Below, piece after piece: positions 17,234 to 25,069 of a DNA stretch of 46,168 nt. The stretch covers positions 1-46,168 of the forward strand of contig CAJMPP010000019.1 in NCBI GenBank assembly GCA_905215325.1. Reading direction: 5' to 3'. Each line of letters starts with the position of its first letter. Position 1 is the first letter of the stretch. Source of the DNA: an uncultured bacterium (lineage in GTDB: Bacteria; Actinomycetota; Coriobacteriia; Coriobacteriales; Eggerthellaceae). Position numbers and translations under genes: made by a program. The notes below the pieces were generated by a model that was not told the origin of the DNA, ran no database searches, and saw nothing but the letters and a program-made list of their open reading frames with translations.

Positions 17234-18184
17234 CTATTGCTTCAAATTGAGGTCCATGGAAATGAGCTTGTCCTTCACTTCCTCAATGGACTTCGCACCA
17301 AAGTTCCTGATGTTCAGCAGGTCGTTCTCGGAGAACTCGACCAGCTGGCGCACCGAATGGATGCCGGCACGCTTCAGGCAGTTGTACGAGCGGACGGACA
17401 GGTCCAGATCCTCGATCTGCTTGTCCAGCTCGGCGTTCGACTCCTGACCCTCCGGAGCGAAGATGGACGGCACTTCGCCCTCTTCCTCTTCGGGGGTGCT
17501 GGTCAGGCTGAGGAACGCGCCCATGTACTGGTTGATGATGTTGGCAGCACGGGTGACCGCATCGATAGGCTCGATGGAGCCGTCCGTCTCAACCTCCAAA
17601 ACCAACTTATCGTAGTCGGTACGCTGGCCCACGCGGGTGTCGGTCACGTTCATCGTGCAACGGCGAACCGGGGAGAACAGCGAGTCGACATGGATGACGC
17701 CGATAGGATCCTCCGTGCGCTTGTTGCGCTCGGCGGAAACGTAACCGCGGCCCACACCGATGCGCACCGTCATGTCAAGCTGGCCGCCGTCGGCAACCGT
17801 GGCAATGACATGCTCGGGGTTGATCAGCGTGAACTCGGTGGGAACCTGCAGGTCCGCACCGGTCACAACGCAGGGGCCCTCGGCAGAAACATGAGCCGTG
17901 GCCTCTTCCACGTCGTCATTGAGAGCCGAGAAGACCAGGCCCTTGACGTTCAGGACGATATCGGTGATATCCTCGATAACGCCTTCGGCCGTGGTGAACT
18001 CGTGCTGCACACCGTCGATTTGGATGGCCGTCGCCTTGGCGCCGTCGAGAGACGACAGCAGAACGCGACGCATGCTGTTACCCAGCGTATAGCCGTAGCC
18101 ACGCTCCAGCGGTTCCACGATGAAACGCGCAACAGTATCGTTGACTTCTTCCGTTGTTACCGTCGGCCTCATGAACTCTGTCAT
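17234..18184 (-). CDS. rpoA: RNA polymerase alpha subunit
   Basis: A 316-residue alpha subunit. The N-terminal domain (to about residue 230) contains LERGYGYTLGNSMRRVLLSS, the alpha dimerisation and beta-contact region. After a glutamate-rich linker the C-terminal domain shows LDLSVRSYNCLKRAGI and NIRNFGAKSIEEVKDKL, which contact DNA and activators. It lies 27 nt after rpsD, with AAGGAGG upstream of its ATG. Order and length are standard. Confidence 0.97.
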   Translation of the reverse strand: MTEFMRPTVTTEEVNDTVARFIVEPLERGYGYTLGNSMRRVLLSSLDGAKATAIQIDGVQHEFTTAEGVIEDITDIVLNVKGLVFSALNDDVEEATAHVSAEGPCVVTGADLQVPTEFTLINPEHVIATVADGGQLDMTVRIGVGRGYVSAERNKRTEDPIGVIHVDSLFSPVRRCTMNVTDTRVGQRTDYDKLVLEVETDGSIEPIDAVTRAANIINQYMGAFLSLTSTPEEEEGEVPSIFAPEGQESNAELDKQIEDLDLSVRSYNCLKRAGIHSVRQLVEFSENDLLNIRNFGAKSIEEVKDKLISMDLNLKQ

Positions 18185-18211
18185 GTTGGGTAAGCCTCCT
18201 TACTAGCGCGA

Positions 18212-18808
18212 TTACTTGGAGTAGAGCTCGACGATGAGCTGTTCGCGGATGTCGAGATCGATCTGATCGCGGGTCGGAAGAGCCAGAACGCTGCCCTGCA
18301 GCTTCTCGATGTCAACCTCAAGCCAAGCCGGAACCTGGAAGCGGGCGTTGGAAACCAGAGCGCTCTTGATGACCAGCAGTTCCTTGGACTTGTCGGCAAC
18401 GGCGATCTTGTCGCCGGCCTTGACGCGGTAGGACGGGATGTCCACGCGGCGGCCGTTAACGGTGATGTGGCCGTGGGTCACGATCTGACGAGCTTCCTTA
18501 CGGGTGCGGGCAAAGCCCAGACGGAAGATCACGCTGTCCAGACGGGACTCCAGGATGATCATGAGGTTGTCACCCGTGATGCCCGGCATGGACTTGGCCT
18601 TGTTGAAGTAGCCATGGAACTGCTTCTCCAGCACGCCGTAGATGAACTTGACCTTCTGCTTCTCGCGAAGCTGCATCGCGTACTCGGATTCCTTACGACG
18701 ACGCTTGGGCTCGCGCTTGGAAGTCTTGGAGCTGCTGTAACCCAGCACGACGGGATCCAGGCCCAGCTGGCGGCAGCGCTTAAGAACCGGAGTTCTATTG
18801 ATAGCCAT
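18212..18808 (-). CDS. rpsD: 30S ribosomal protein S4
   Basis: A 198-residue S4, a primary 16S rRNA binder and assembly initiator. The S4 RNA-binding domain is recognisable: LDSVIFRLGFARTRKEARQ, then VTHGHITVNGRRVDIPSY. The N-terminal zinc cysteines of some S4 proteins are absent, so this is the zinc-free form. The start has GAAAGGATC about ten bases upstream. It lies between rpsK and rpoA as in other bacteria. Confidence 0.96.
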   Translation of the reverse strand: MAINRTPVLKRCRQLGLDPVVLGYSSSKTSKREPKRRRKESEYAMQLREKQKVKFIYGVLEKQFHGYFNKAKSMPGITGDNLMIILESRLDSVIFRLGFARTRKEARQIVTHGHITVNGRRVDIPSYRVKAGDKIAVADKSKELLVIKSALVSNARFQVPAWLEVDIEKLQGSVLALPTRDQIDLDIREQLIVELYSK

Positions 18809-18827
18809 AGTAAATAGATCCTTTCAG

Positions 18828-19226
18828 TTACACGCGACGACGCTTCTTGGGGCGGCAGCCGTTGTGCGGAATGGGGGTGCAGTCCTGAATGCTGGCGACT
18901 TCCAGACCGGTAGCCTGCAGCGAACGGATAGCCGTCTCGCGACCAGAGCCGGGGCCCTTCACGTACACGGCGACCTTCTTCAGGCCGTGCTCCATAGCCG
19001 TCTTGGCAGCAGCCTCAGCAGCCATCTGCGCAGCAAACGGCGTGGACTTACGGGAGCCCTTGAAGCCGACGGTACCGGCGGACTGCCAAGAGATCACGTT
19101 GCCCTGAGGATCGGTGATGCTGACGATGGTGTTGTTGAACGTAGACTTGATATGCGCAGCGCCAACGGCAATGTTCTTGCGCTCGGAGCGCTTGATGCGC
19201 GTGCGCACGTTTTTCTTAGTTGCCAC
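18828..19226 (-). CDS. rpsK: 30S ribosomal protein S11
   Basis: A 132-residue S11, part of the platform that contacts mRNA at the exit site. Landmarks are AHIKSTFNNTIVSITDPQGN, SAGTVGFKGSRKSTPFAAQ and the C-terminal signature TPIPHNGCRPKKRRRV. It starts with GTG at 19226 behind GGGAGC. It lies 16 nt after rpsM. Confidence 0.97.
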   Translation of the reverse strand: MATKKNVRTRIKRSERKNIAVGAAHIKSTFNNTIVSITDPQGNVISWQSAGTVGFKGSRKSTPFAAQMAAEAAAKTAMEHGLKKVAVYVKGPGSGRETAIRSLQATGLEVASIQDCTPIPHNGCRPKKRRRV

Positions 19227-19242
19227 TTCTTAGCTCCCTTAC

Positions 19243-19611
19243 TTACTTCTTCTTGCCGCCGATTTGCTTGCGGGGACCCTTGCGGGTACGGGCATTCGTG
19301 TGGGTGCGCTGACCGCGAACGGGCAGGCCCTTGCGATGACGCAGGCCACGGTAGCAGCCGATTTCCATAAGGCGCTTGATGTTCTGAGACACCTCGCGGT
19401 GCAGGTCGCCCTCCACCTTGATGTTGTTCTGGATGTAGTCACGCAGCTTGACGAGATCCTCTTCGGTGAGGTCGTTCGTGCGCGTGTCCGGATTGATGCC
19501 CGTCTCAGCCAAGATCTTCTTGGACGTGGTCAGGCCAATGCCGTAGATGTAGGTCAAGCCGACTTCAATGCGCTTGTCGCGAGGAAGGTCGACACCAACA
19601 AGACGTGCCAT
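19243..19611 (-). CDS. rpsM: 30S ribosomal protein S13
   Basis: A 122-residue S13 of the 30S head, which contacts the P-site tRNA and bridges to the 50S subunit. Motifs are MARLVGVDLPRDKRIEVGLT, the helix-hairpin-helix GIGLTTSKKILAETGI, and GCYRGLRHRKGLPVRGQRT. The lysine-rich tail is normal. It follows rpmJ by 21 nt. Confidence 0.97.
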   Translation of the reverse strand: MARLVGVDLPRDKRIEVGLTYIYGIGLTTSKKILAETGINPDTRTNDLTEEDLVKLRDYIQNNIKVEGDLHREVSQNIKRLMEIGCYRGLRHRKGLPVRGQRTHTNARTRKGPRKQIGGKKK

Positions 19612-19632
19612 AGGTTTATCTCCTCTTTCTTC

Positions 19633-19746
19633 CTAGCCTTGACGCTGCTTATGACGGGGGTTCTCGCAGATAACGAGGACCTTGCCATGGCGTCGAATGA
19701 TCTTGCACTTGTCGCACATTTTCTTGACCGAAGGACGTACCTTCAT
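19633..19746 (-). CDS. rpmJ: 50S ribosomal protein L36
   Basis: A 37-residue zinc-ribbon protein that begins MKVRPSVKK and continues MCDKCKIIRRHGKVLVIC, ending NPRHKQRQG. Cys11, Cys14, Cys27 and His32 are the zinc ligands, so this is the zinc-binding (C+) form. It stabilises 23S rRNA in the large subunit. The ATG at 19746 has GAAAGGAAAT upstream. Its place between infA and rpsM is the conserved one. Confidence 0.95.
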   Translation of the reverse strand: MKVRPSVKKMCDKCKIIRRHGKVLVICENPRHKQRQG

Positions 19747-19846
19747 TTCAATTTCCTTTCGGTTAATGCGGTCCTATATGTACACACCCAGCCGCAGGTG
19801 ATTATTCTCGGGGACACTGGCGCGCCGGCTTGCGCGCGAGCTGAGA

Positions 19847-20065
19847 CTACTTGAAACGGTACGTGATACGCCCGCGATTCAAGTCGTAGACGGACAGTTC
19901 GACCGTCACCTTGTCGCCGGGCAAGATCTTGATGTAATGCATACGCATCTTGCCGGAAATGTGGGCCAGGATTTGGTGGCCGTTTTCCAGCTCCACCTTG
20001 AACATGGCGTTCGGCAGGGCTTCGAGAACCTTACCACCCAGTTCGATAACATCTTGCTTGGTCAA
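19847..20065 (-). CDS. infA: Translation initiation factor IF-1
   Basis: A 72-residue OB-fold protein (TKQDVIELGGKVLEALPN, HISGKMRMHYIKILPGDKV, ending GRITYRFK) that occupies the ribosomal A site during initiation. Length is standard. It starts with TTG at 20065, with AAGGAG six bases upstream and no in-frame ATG nearby. It is first in the operon and is followed by a 100-nt gap before rpmJ. The secY-adk-map block that often precedes infA is absent here, so the operon relies on its own promoter at 20336-20363. Confidence 0.95.
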   Translation of the reverse strand: MTKQDVIELGGKVLEALPNAMFKVELENGHQILAHISGKMRMHYIKILPGDKVTVELSVYDLNRGRITYRFK

Positions 20066-20335
20066 CGGTGCTCCTTCAAACTAATCTCGTCTTTTCGCAG
20101 CAATCCGGAATGATACCAAACTTATTGAGTTGTGTGGGGAAAATACACAAAGCGCACAAGACCAGAGGAGCTCGTGGCTTTTCGATACCTGCATGTCAGG
20201 CGTGCGGTCTAGATGCCGCGCAGCCTTCGCCGCTGAGATTGGGCGAGGCCGCCAGGTATTCGCGCATTGCGCAGCCGCCTTGTCGGCTTAACGCGTGAGA
20301 ATGATTGAGATGAGATTCGCGTTTAGATTGTTATA
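20066..20335 (-). other. Long structured leader upstream of infA
   Basis: About 260 nt lie between the promoter and infA, with no good small gene. Read on the minus strand there is a hairpin at 20273-20288 (5-bp stem) and a small GCGC hairpin at 20262-20272. A 75-nt domain follows, closed by ATACCTG and CAGGTAT (20185-20191 with 20253-20259), which contains further GC-rich helices. A second possible -10 (TATCAT, near 20112-20117) could give a short leader instead. The structure was judged by eye only. Confidence 0.45.
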
Positions 20336-20363
20336 ACTATACCCTTTTACCGCGACGCGTCAA
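20336..20363 (-). promoter_or_regulatory. Strong promoter of the infA-rplQ operon
   Basis: The minus strand carries TTGACG (20358-20363), a 16-nt spacer and TATAGT (20336-20341). This is one of the two best sigma-70-type promoters in the window. Transcription should begin near 20328. Confidence 0.75.
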
Positions 20364-20405
20364 GGGCATTGCAGGAGAAATCACGCGTTCCAACTCTTCT
20401 CGGAC

Positions 20406-20430
20406 AATAAAAAACCTCCCAATCGGGAGG
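20406..20430 (-). terminator. tRNA-operon terminator
   Basis: CCTCCC-AATC-GGGAGG (20415-20430) forms a 6-bp stem that is followed on the minus strand by TTTTTTATT. It ends the tRNA-Lys/tRNA-Gln transcript. Confidence 0.9.
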
Positions 20431-20443
20431 CTGAAACGTTAAA

Positions 20444-20517
20444 TGGCTGGGCCACTAGGATTCGAACCTAGGTAGCTGGTACCAAAAACCAGAGTCCTGC
20501 CGTTGGACGATGGCCCA
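20444..20517 (-). tRNA. tRNA-Gln (anticodon UUG)
   Basis: A 74-nt gene including an encoded CCA end (20444-20446). The 5' end TGGGCC pairs with GGCCCA near the 3' end. The anticodon arm is CTGGT-TTTTGGT-ACCAG, giving anticodon TTG at 20483-20485. The T loop is GGTTCGAATCC. The U1-A-type acceptor start is typical of glutamine tRNAs. Confidence 0.95.
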
Positions 20518-20554
20518 GTGCATTCAAACCGCCATGGCGGCCCTGCGCAAAAAG

Positions 20555-20630
20555 TGGTGGGCCCTGTGGGGATCGAACCCACGACCTTGGGATTAAAAGT
20601 CCCCTGCTCTACCGACTGAGCTAAAGGCCC
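20555..20630 (-). tRNA. tRNA-Lys (anticodon UUU)
   Basis: A 76-nt gene with an encoded CCA end (20555-20557). The acceptor stem is GGGCCT/GGGCCC. The D arm is GCTCAGTCGGTAGAGC. The anticodon loop is CTTTTAA with TTT at 20595-20597, and the T arm is GTGGGTTCGATCCCCAC. It precedes tRNA-Gln by 37 nt in the same transcript. Confidence 0.96.
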
Positions 20631-20653
20631 ACTTCGCATATGCGCGGCTTTTC

Positions 20654-20682
20654 ATTCTACCGGTGCCCTACCAAACGGTCAA
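20654..20682 (-). promoter_or_regulatory. tRNA promoter
   Basis: The minus strand shows TTGACC (20677-20682), a 17-nt spacer and TAGAAT (20654-20659), 23 nt before tRNA-Lys. Confidence 0.8.
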
Positions 20683-20772
20683 CGGGAAAATGGTGAATTC
20701 ATCTTGCCGCCGCATTTGCAACCTCCGAGCCTTACAATTCGTTGCAACGCTATCTTTCGCGAAGGACGCACC

Positions 20773-21693
20773 ATGACGCTTCAACAGCTTCGTTACCTTA
20801 TCGCCATTGCCGAATACGGGTCGATCAACGCCGCCGCTCAGAACCTTTACGCATCGCAGTCGAACCTATCCACGGCCATCAAAGAGCTTGAGCAGGAGCT
20901 CGGCATCTCCATCTTCACGCGCAGCAACCGCGGCGTGACGCTGACCAACGACGGCACCGAGCTGCTTGGCTACGCACGTCAGGTCATCGAGCAGGCGAAC
21001 ATGCTGGAATCGCGCTACGCCAACAAGGAGAAGCCCCAGGCTCGCCTGGCGGTGTCCACCCAGCATTACGCCTTCAGCGTAGAGGCCTTCGTGAACGTGG
21101 TCGAGCAATGCGAGGGCGATTTCTTCGATTTCATCCTTCGGGAAACCACCACCGCCGAGATCATCGATGATGTGCGATCGTTTCGCAGCGAAGTGGGCAT
21201 CCTGTACCTGGACGCGTTCAATCAGCGCGTCATGCAGAAGGCATTCGATGACGCCGACGTTGCATTCTATCCGCTGTTCGATGCGGGCGTGCACGTATTC
21301 GTGGGCGAGAATCACCCGCTGGCCGGACGCGACATCATCAAGCCCGAGGAGCTGACCGTATGGCCCCGCTACAGCTTCGAACAAGGAACCGCGAACTCCT
21401 TCTACTACTCCGAGGAGCCGCTGAGCTACGTCGAGCACTCGCGCAATATCCGCATCTCCGACCGCGGCACGCTTTCCAACCTGCTGACCAGCTACAACGG
21501 CTACACGCTTTCCACGGGCGTGCTTTCAAGCGAAATGCATACGGGCATCGTCAGCATCCCGCTTGATACCGACGAGCGCATGACCGTGGGGTACATCATG
21601 CACAACGAACGCAAGCCCTCCGAACTTTTGGACCGTTACATCGAGGAGCTGCATCGCATCATCGGGGAGAGCGAGGGCGTGACCGCGCGATAG
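20773..21693 (+). CDS. LysR-family transcriptional regulator
   Basis: A 306-residue regulator. Residues 1-60 are the LysR winged helix-turn-helix (MTLQQLRYLIAIAEYGSINA, then SQSNLSTAIKELEQELG). The rest is a two-lobe periplasmic-binding-like effector domain. LysR proteins usually act as tetramers and often control a neighbouring divergent gene. Here the left neighbours are tRNAs and the right neighbour, guaB, is convergent, so no target is evident. The start at 20773 has GAAGGACG upstream and fits the family N-terminus. A TACAAT box at 20733-20738 may be its -10. It ends at a shared bidirectional terminator. Confidence 0.93.
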   Translation: MTLQQLRYLIAIAEYGSINAAAQNLYASQSNLSTAIKELEQELGISIFTRSNRGVTLTNDGTELLGYARQVIEQANMLESRYANKEKPQARLAVSTQHYAFSVEAFVNVVEQCEGDFFDFILRETTTAEIIDDVRSFRSEVGILYLDAFNQRVMQKAFDDADVAFYPLFDAGVHVFVGENHPLAGRDIIKPEELTVWPRYSFEQGTANSFYYSEEPLSYVEHSRNIRISDRGTLSNLLTSYNGYTLSTGVLSSEMHTGIVSIPLDTDERMTVGYIMHNERKPSELLDRYIEELHRIIGESEGVTAR

Positions 21694-21755
21694 CGGCCCT
21701 GCAAGAGCTTCGCCCCGCGCAAGGACTGCGTGCGCAAAACGCCACGCAAGCAAAA

Positions 21756-21785
21756 AGCCTCGCCCGGCACGAACCGGGCGAGGCT
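21756..21785. terminator. Bidirectional terminator between LysR gene and guaB
   Basis: A perfect 12-bp stem (21756-21767 with 21774-21785) and a 6-nt loop. T-rich tails follow on both strands. Confidence 0.93.
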
Positions 21786-21807
21786 TTCGTTTAGCTAACC
21801 GACGAGC

Positions 21808-23325
21808 TTAGCGCATGTTGGAGGCGTAAGGAGCCTTGTCCTTGAGCACGACGTCGTGCGCGCCGCCCTCGACGATGGAGGTGGAGCTGATGACGGTGAG
21901 CTTGGCCTTGTCCTGGAACTCGGGGATGGTGAGCGCGCCGCAGTTGCACATGGTGGACTTGATCTTCAGCAGCGTGACCGCGATGTTGTCCTTAAGCGGG
22001 CCGGCGTACGGCACGTAGGAGTCGACGCCCTCCTCGAACGACAGGCTCTTCTTGCCGCCCAGGTCGTAACGACCCCAGTTGCGGGCACGGGCAGAACCCT
22101 CGCCCCAGTATTCCTTCATGTAGGTGCCGTTGACCATGACCTTGGCCGACGGGGACTCATCGAAGCGGGCGAAGTAACGGCCCAGCATGACGAAGTCGGC
22201 GCCCATGGCCAGCGCCAGGGAGATGTGATGGTCGTAGACGATGCCGCCGTCGGAGCAGATGGGCACGTAGACACCGGTCTCCTTGAAGTACTCGTCGCGG
22301 GCCTTGGCCACCTCGATGGTTGCCGTGGCCTGGCCGCGGCCGATGCCCTTGGTCTCGCGGGTGATGCAGATGGAACCGCCGCCGATGCCGATCTTCACGA
22401 AGTCGGCGCCAGCCTCTGCCAGGAAGCGGAAGCCCTCGCCGTCGACCACGTTGCCTGCGCCGATCTTGACGGAATCGCCATAGTGCTCGCGCACCCACTC
22501 GATGGTCATCTTCTGCCAGTCGGAATAGCCCTCGGAGCTGTCGATGCACAGCACGTCGGCGCCTGCCTCGACCAGCGCCGGCACGCGCTCGGCGTAGTCG
22601 CGGGAGTTGATGCCCGCGCCCACGATGTAGCGCTTGTGGCTGTCGAGCATTTCATTGGGGTTGGACTTGTGGCTGTCGTAGTCCTTGCGGAACACCATGT
22701 AAACCAGATTGCCCTCGGCATCAACCAGCGGCAGGGAGTTCAGCTTGTGATCCCAGATGATGTCGTTGGCGACCTTGAGGGAGGTGTCCTCGGAGGCGGT
22801 GACCAGCTTCTCGAGCGGGGTCATGAACTCGGAGACCTTCTCCTCGCCGGTCATGCGGGACAGGCGGTAGTCGCGCTCGGTGACGACGCCGAGCAGCTTG
22901 CCGTGGGCGGAGCCATCGTCGGTGACGGGCATGGTGGAGTGACCCGTCTGCTCCTTCAAGGCCACAACCTGGTTAAGCGTCATGTCGGGGGAAAGGTTGG
23001 CGTCGGACTCGACGAAACCAGCCTTGTAGTTCTTCACGCGGGCGACCATGGCGGCTTCCTGCTCGATGGTCTGGTTGCCGTAGATGAAGCTCAGACCGCC
23101 CTCGGTTGCCAGGGCGACGGCCATGTTGTCGTCGGACACGGCGGCCATGATGGCGCTGACCATGGGGATATTGAGCGAAAGCGGGCACTCTTCCTGGCCC
23201 TTGCGGTACTTGACCAACGGGGTTTTCAGGCTCACCGACGCCGGAACGCACGTAGCAGGCGTATGACCAGGTACCAGAAGATACTCGTTGAACGTACGTG
23301 ACGGCTCGTCGTAATAATAAGCCAT
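21808..23325 (-). CDS. guaB: IMP dehydrogenase, Tritrichomonas-like type
   Basis: A 505-residue enzyme that oxidises IMP to XMP with NAD+, the committed step to GMP. A TIM barrel is interrupted by a CBS pair at about residues 108-225. The active-site loop reads KIGIGGGSICITRETKGIGR, with Cys320 as the nucleophile. Most bacterial enzymes have GPGSICTTR instead. The flap region includes MKEYWGEGSARARNW, and later segments are VDSYVPYAGPLKDN and STMCNCGALTIPE. From memory, these stretches and the N-terminus (YYDEPSRTFNEYLL) match the IMP dehydrogenase of the protozoan Tritrichomonas foetus far better than typical bacterial GuaB. The start at 23325 has AAGGAG upstream. A TATAAT box at 23370-23375 suggests its own promoter. 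Confidence 0.95.
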   Translation of the reverse strand: MAYYYDEPSRTFNEYLLVPGHTPATCVPASVSLKTPLVKYRKGQEECPLSLNIPMVSAIMAAVSDDNMAVALATEGGLSFIYGNQTIEQEAAMVARVKNYKAGFVESDANLSPDMTLNQVVALKEQTGHSTMPVTDDGSAHGKLLGVVTERDYRLSRMTGEEKVSEFMTPLEKLVTASEDTSLKVANDIIWDHKLNSLPLVDAEGNLVYMVFRKDYDSHKSNPNEMLDSHKRYIVGAGINSRDYAERVPALVEAGADVLCIDSSEGYSDWQKMTIEWVREHYGDSVKIGAGNVVDGEGFRFLAEAGADFVKIGIGGGSICITRETKGIGRGQATATIEVAKARDEYFKETGVYVPICSDGGIVYDHHISLALAMGADFVMLGRYFARFDESPSAKVMVNGTYMKEYWGEGSARARNWGRYDLGGKKSLSFEEGVDSYVPYAGPLKDNIAVTLLKIKSTMCNCGALTIPEFQDKAKLTVISSTSIVEGGAHDVVLKDKAPYASNMR

Positions 23326-23369
23326 GGGAGACGGCTCCTTCTCTCGCAACGGGATTTTCGTTGCTAGCC

Positions 23370-23375
23370 ATTATA
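23370..23375 (-). promoter_or_regulatory. guaB -10 box
   Basis: A perfect TATAAT on the minus strand, 45 nt before the guaB start. The -35 is weak. The short leader begins with a 6-bp hairpin (23346-23351 with 23359-23364). Confidence 0.55.
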
Positions 23376-23461
23376 GTCACGCCGACGGCCCGATTGCGAG
23401 GGCGGGCCGGCAAATAGCGGAGAATGTGGAGAAACGCACGAAGAACAGCGTCTCGGGCAAC

Positions 23462-23491
23462 GAAAAGGACCGCCGGTTCCCCAGCGGTCCT
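23462..23491 (-). terminator. Terminator of the symporter gene
   Basis: An 8-bp stem (23466-23473 with 23484-23491) is followed on the minus strand by TTTTCG. It ends the symporter transcript before the guaB promoter. Confidence 0.85.
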
Positions 23492-23522
23492 ACCAGGCGC
23501 GATATGCGATTTCAAAGCCTTA

Positions 23523-24929
23523 TCAGCCCAGCCCCGCCCATTTCGCGATGATGGGGGCATAACCCATGGCGAACACGATGAGCATGCCCACGGGGATGAC
23601 GTAGGCCACGTAGCCGCGCGCCCATCGCGGGAACTTCAGGCCGCTGCCCGTGTCGGCCTCCGCCAGGAAGCCTTCCCAGCCCCAGCCGCTTTTGCGCGTG
23701 CAGAACAGCACCAGCAGCAGGCCGCCCCACGGCAGGATGTTGTTCGACACCAGGAAGTCCTCGATGGCCTGGATGTCGCCGATGCCCGGGACCGTGAAGC
23801 CCGCCAGCACGTTGAAGCCCAAGACGCACGGCATGCTGAGCACCGCCAGCAGCACGCCGTTGACCAGGCACGCCTTCTTTCGCGGCGTCCCCCACTGGTC
23901 CATGGTGAAGCTCATAATGTTCTCGAACACGGCGATGACGGTGGACAGCGCGGCGAACGTCATGAACACGAAGAACAGCACGGCCCACAGCTGGCCGAAC
24001 GGCATCTCGTTGAACACGCTGGGCAGCGTGATGAACACCAGGCCCGGGCCCGAACCCGGCTCCACGCCGAACGCGAAGCAGGACGGGAAGATGACGAGGC
24101 CCGCCATCAGCGCCACGAGCGTATCGAGGCCCGCTACGCGCACCGCCTCGCCCGTGAGCGTATGATCCTTGCCGATGTAGCTTCCGAAGATGGACATGCC
24201 GCCCATGCCGACCGAAACGGTGAAGAAGGCCTGACCCATGGCCGCATACACGGCATCGCCGAAGGTTGCCAGCTGCTCGGCCAGCGTGGCGCCGGCGAAC
24301 ATCTTGCTGAAATCGGGCATCAGGTAGAAACGCAGGCCCTCGGCCGCGCCCGGCAGCGTGACCGCGCGCACGCACAGGGCAACGAGCACCACGAACAGGG
24401 CCATCATCATGACCTTCGTCACGCGCTCCACGCCCTTCTGCACGCCGGCGCGCGTGACACCCACGCCCACGCCCACGATGATGAGCATGTACACGGCAAG
24501 CTGCACCGGGTCGGCCAGCAAGCCGTTGAAAACATCTGCCACCTGGGAACTTTCCAGTCCCACGAACTCGCCCGAGGCGCTTTTCACCACGAAGGCGAGC
24601 ATCCAGCCGCCCACGGTGGTGTAGAACATCATGAGCAGGTAGTTGCCGGCAAGCGCCAGCCACTTGAACGCATGCCATTTCGTGCCCGCCGGCTCAAGCA
24701 CATCGTAGCTGCGCGCGATGGAGCGCTGGCTTGCGCGGCCGGCGGCGAACTCCATGATGAGGGCCGGAAGCGCGAAGATGGCCAGGAACACCAGGTACAT
24801 GATCACAAACGCCGCGCCGCCGTACTCGCCCGTGATATAGGGGAACCGCCACACGTTGCCCAGGCCGATGGCGCAGCCCGCGCTCACCAGGATGAACCCA
24901 AGGCGGGTTCCGAACTTCTCGCGTTCCAT
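23523..24929 (-). CDS. Neurotransmitter:sodium symporter-family transporter
   Basis: A 468-residue protein with about 11-12 membrane spans. The NSS (SLC6/LeuT-like) signature is clear near the N-terminus: LGFILVSAGCAIGLGNVWRF, followed by PYITGEYGGAAFVIMY. The unwound first helix and the early GNVWRFP form the sodium and substrate sites. Bacterial members take up amino acids or related amines with sodium. The substrate here is not determinable. The start has GGAGG four bases upstream. The gene follows the ABC gene across a strong terminator. Confidence 0.94.
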   Translation of the reverse strand: MEREKFGTRLGFILVSAGCAIGLGNVWRFPYITGEYGGAAFVIMYLVFLAIFALPALIMEFAAGRASQRSIARSYDVLEPAGTKWHAFKWLALAGNYLLMMFYTTVGGWMLAFVVKSASGEFVGLESSQVADVFNGLLADPVQLAVYMLIIVGVGVGVTRAGVQKGVERVTKVMMMALFVVLVALCVRAVTLPGAAEGLRFYLMPDFSKMFAGATLAEQLATFGDAVYAAMGQAFFTVSVGMGGMSIFGSYIGKDHTLTGEAVRVAGLDTLVALMAGLVIFPSCFAFGVEPGSGPGLVFITLPSVFNEMPFGQLWAVLFFVFMTFAALSTVIAVFENIMSFTMDQWGTPRKKACLVNGVLLAVLSMPCVLGFNVLAGFTVPGIGDIQAIEDFLVSNNILPWGGLLLVLFCTRKSGWGWEGFLAEADTGSGLKFPRWARGYVAYVIPVGMLIVFAMGYAPIIAKWAGLG

Positions 24930-24966
24930 TCATCCTCCAAACCGCGCGCCGTGGCGCGCGTAACGC

Positions 24967-24998
24967 AAAAAACGCCCGGCGTAGCGATACGCCGGGCG
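24967..24998 (-). terminator. Terminator between ABC gene and symporter
   Basis: A perfect 11-bp stem (24973-24983 with 24988-24998) and a 4-nt loop, followed on the minus strand by TTTTTT. It lies between the ABC stop and the symporter start on their shared strand. Confidence 0.92.
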
Positions 24999-25069
24999 CT
25001 CACAATCAACCCTTGCAGTGTAGCGGAAAGCGGGGCCTACCGCCAGAAACGTTACCGAACACGGTCGTC

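Noticed and set aside
21808..23325. GMP reductase instead of IMP dehydrogenase
   Set aside because: The CBS insert and the flap sequence EYWGEGSARARNW fit IMP dehydrogenase. GMP reductases lack the CBS pair.
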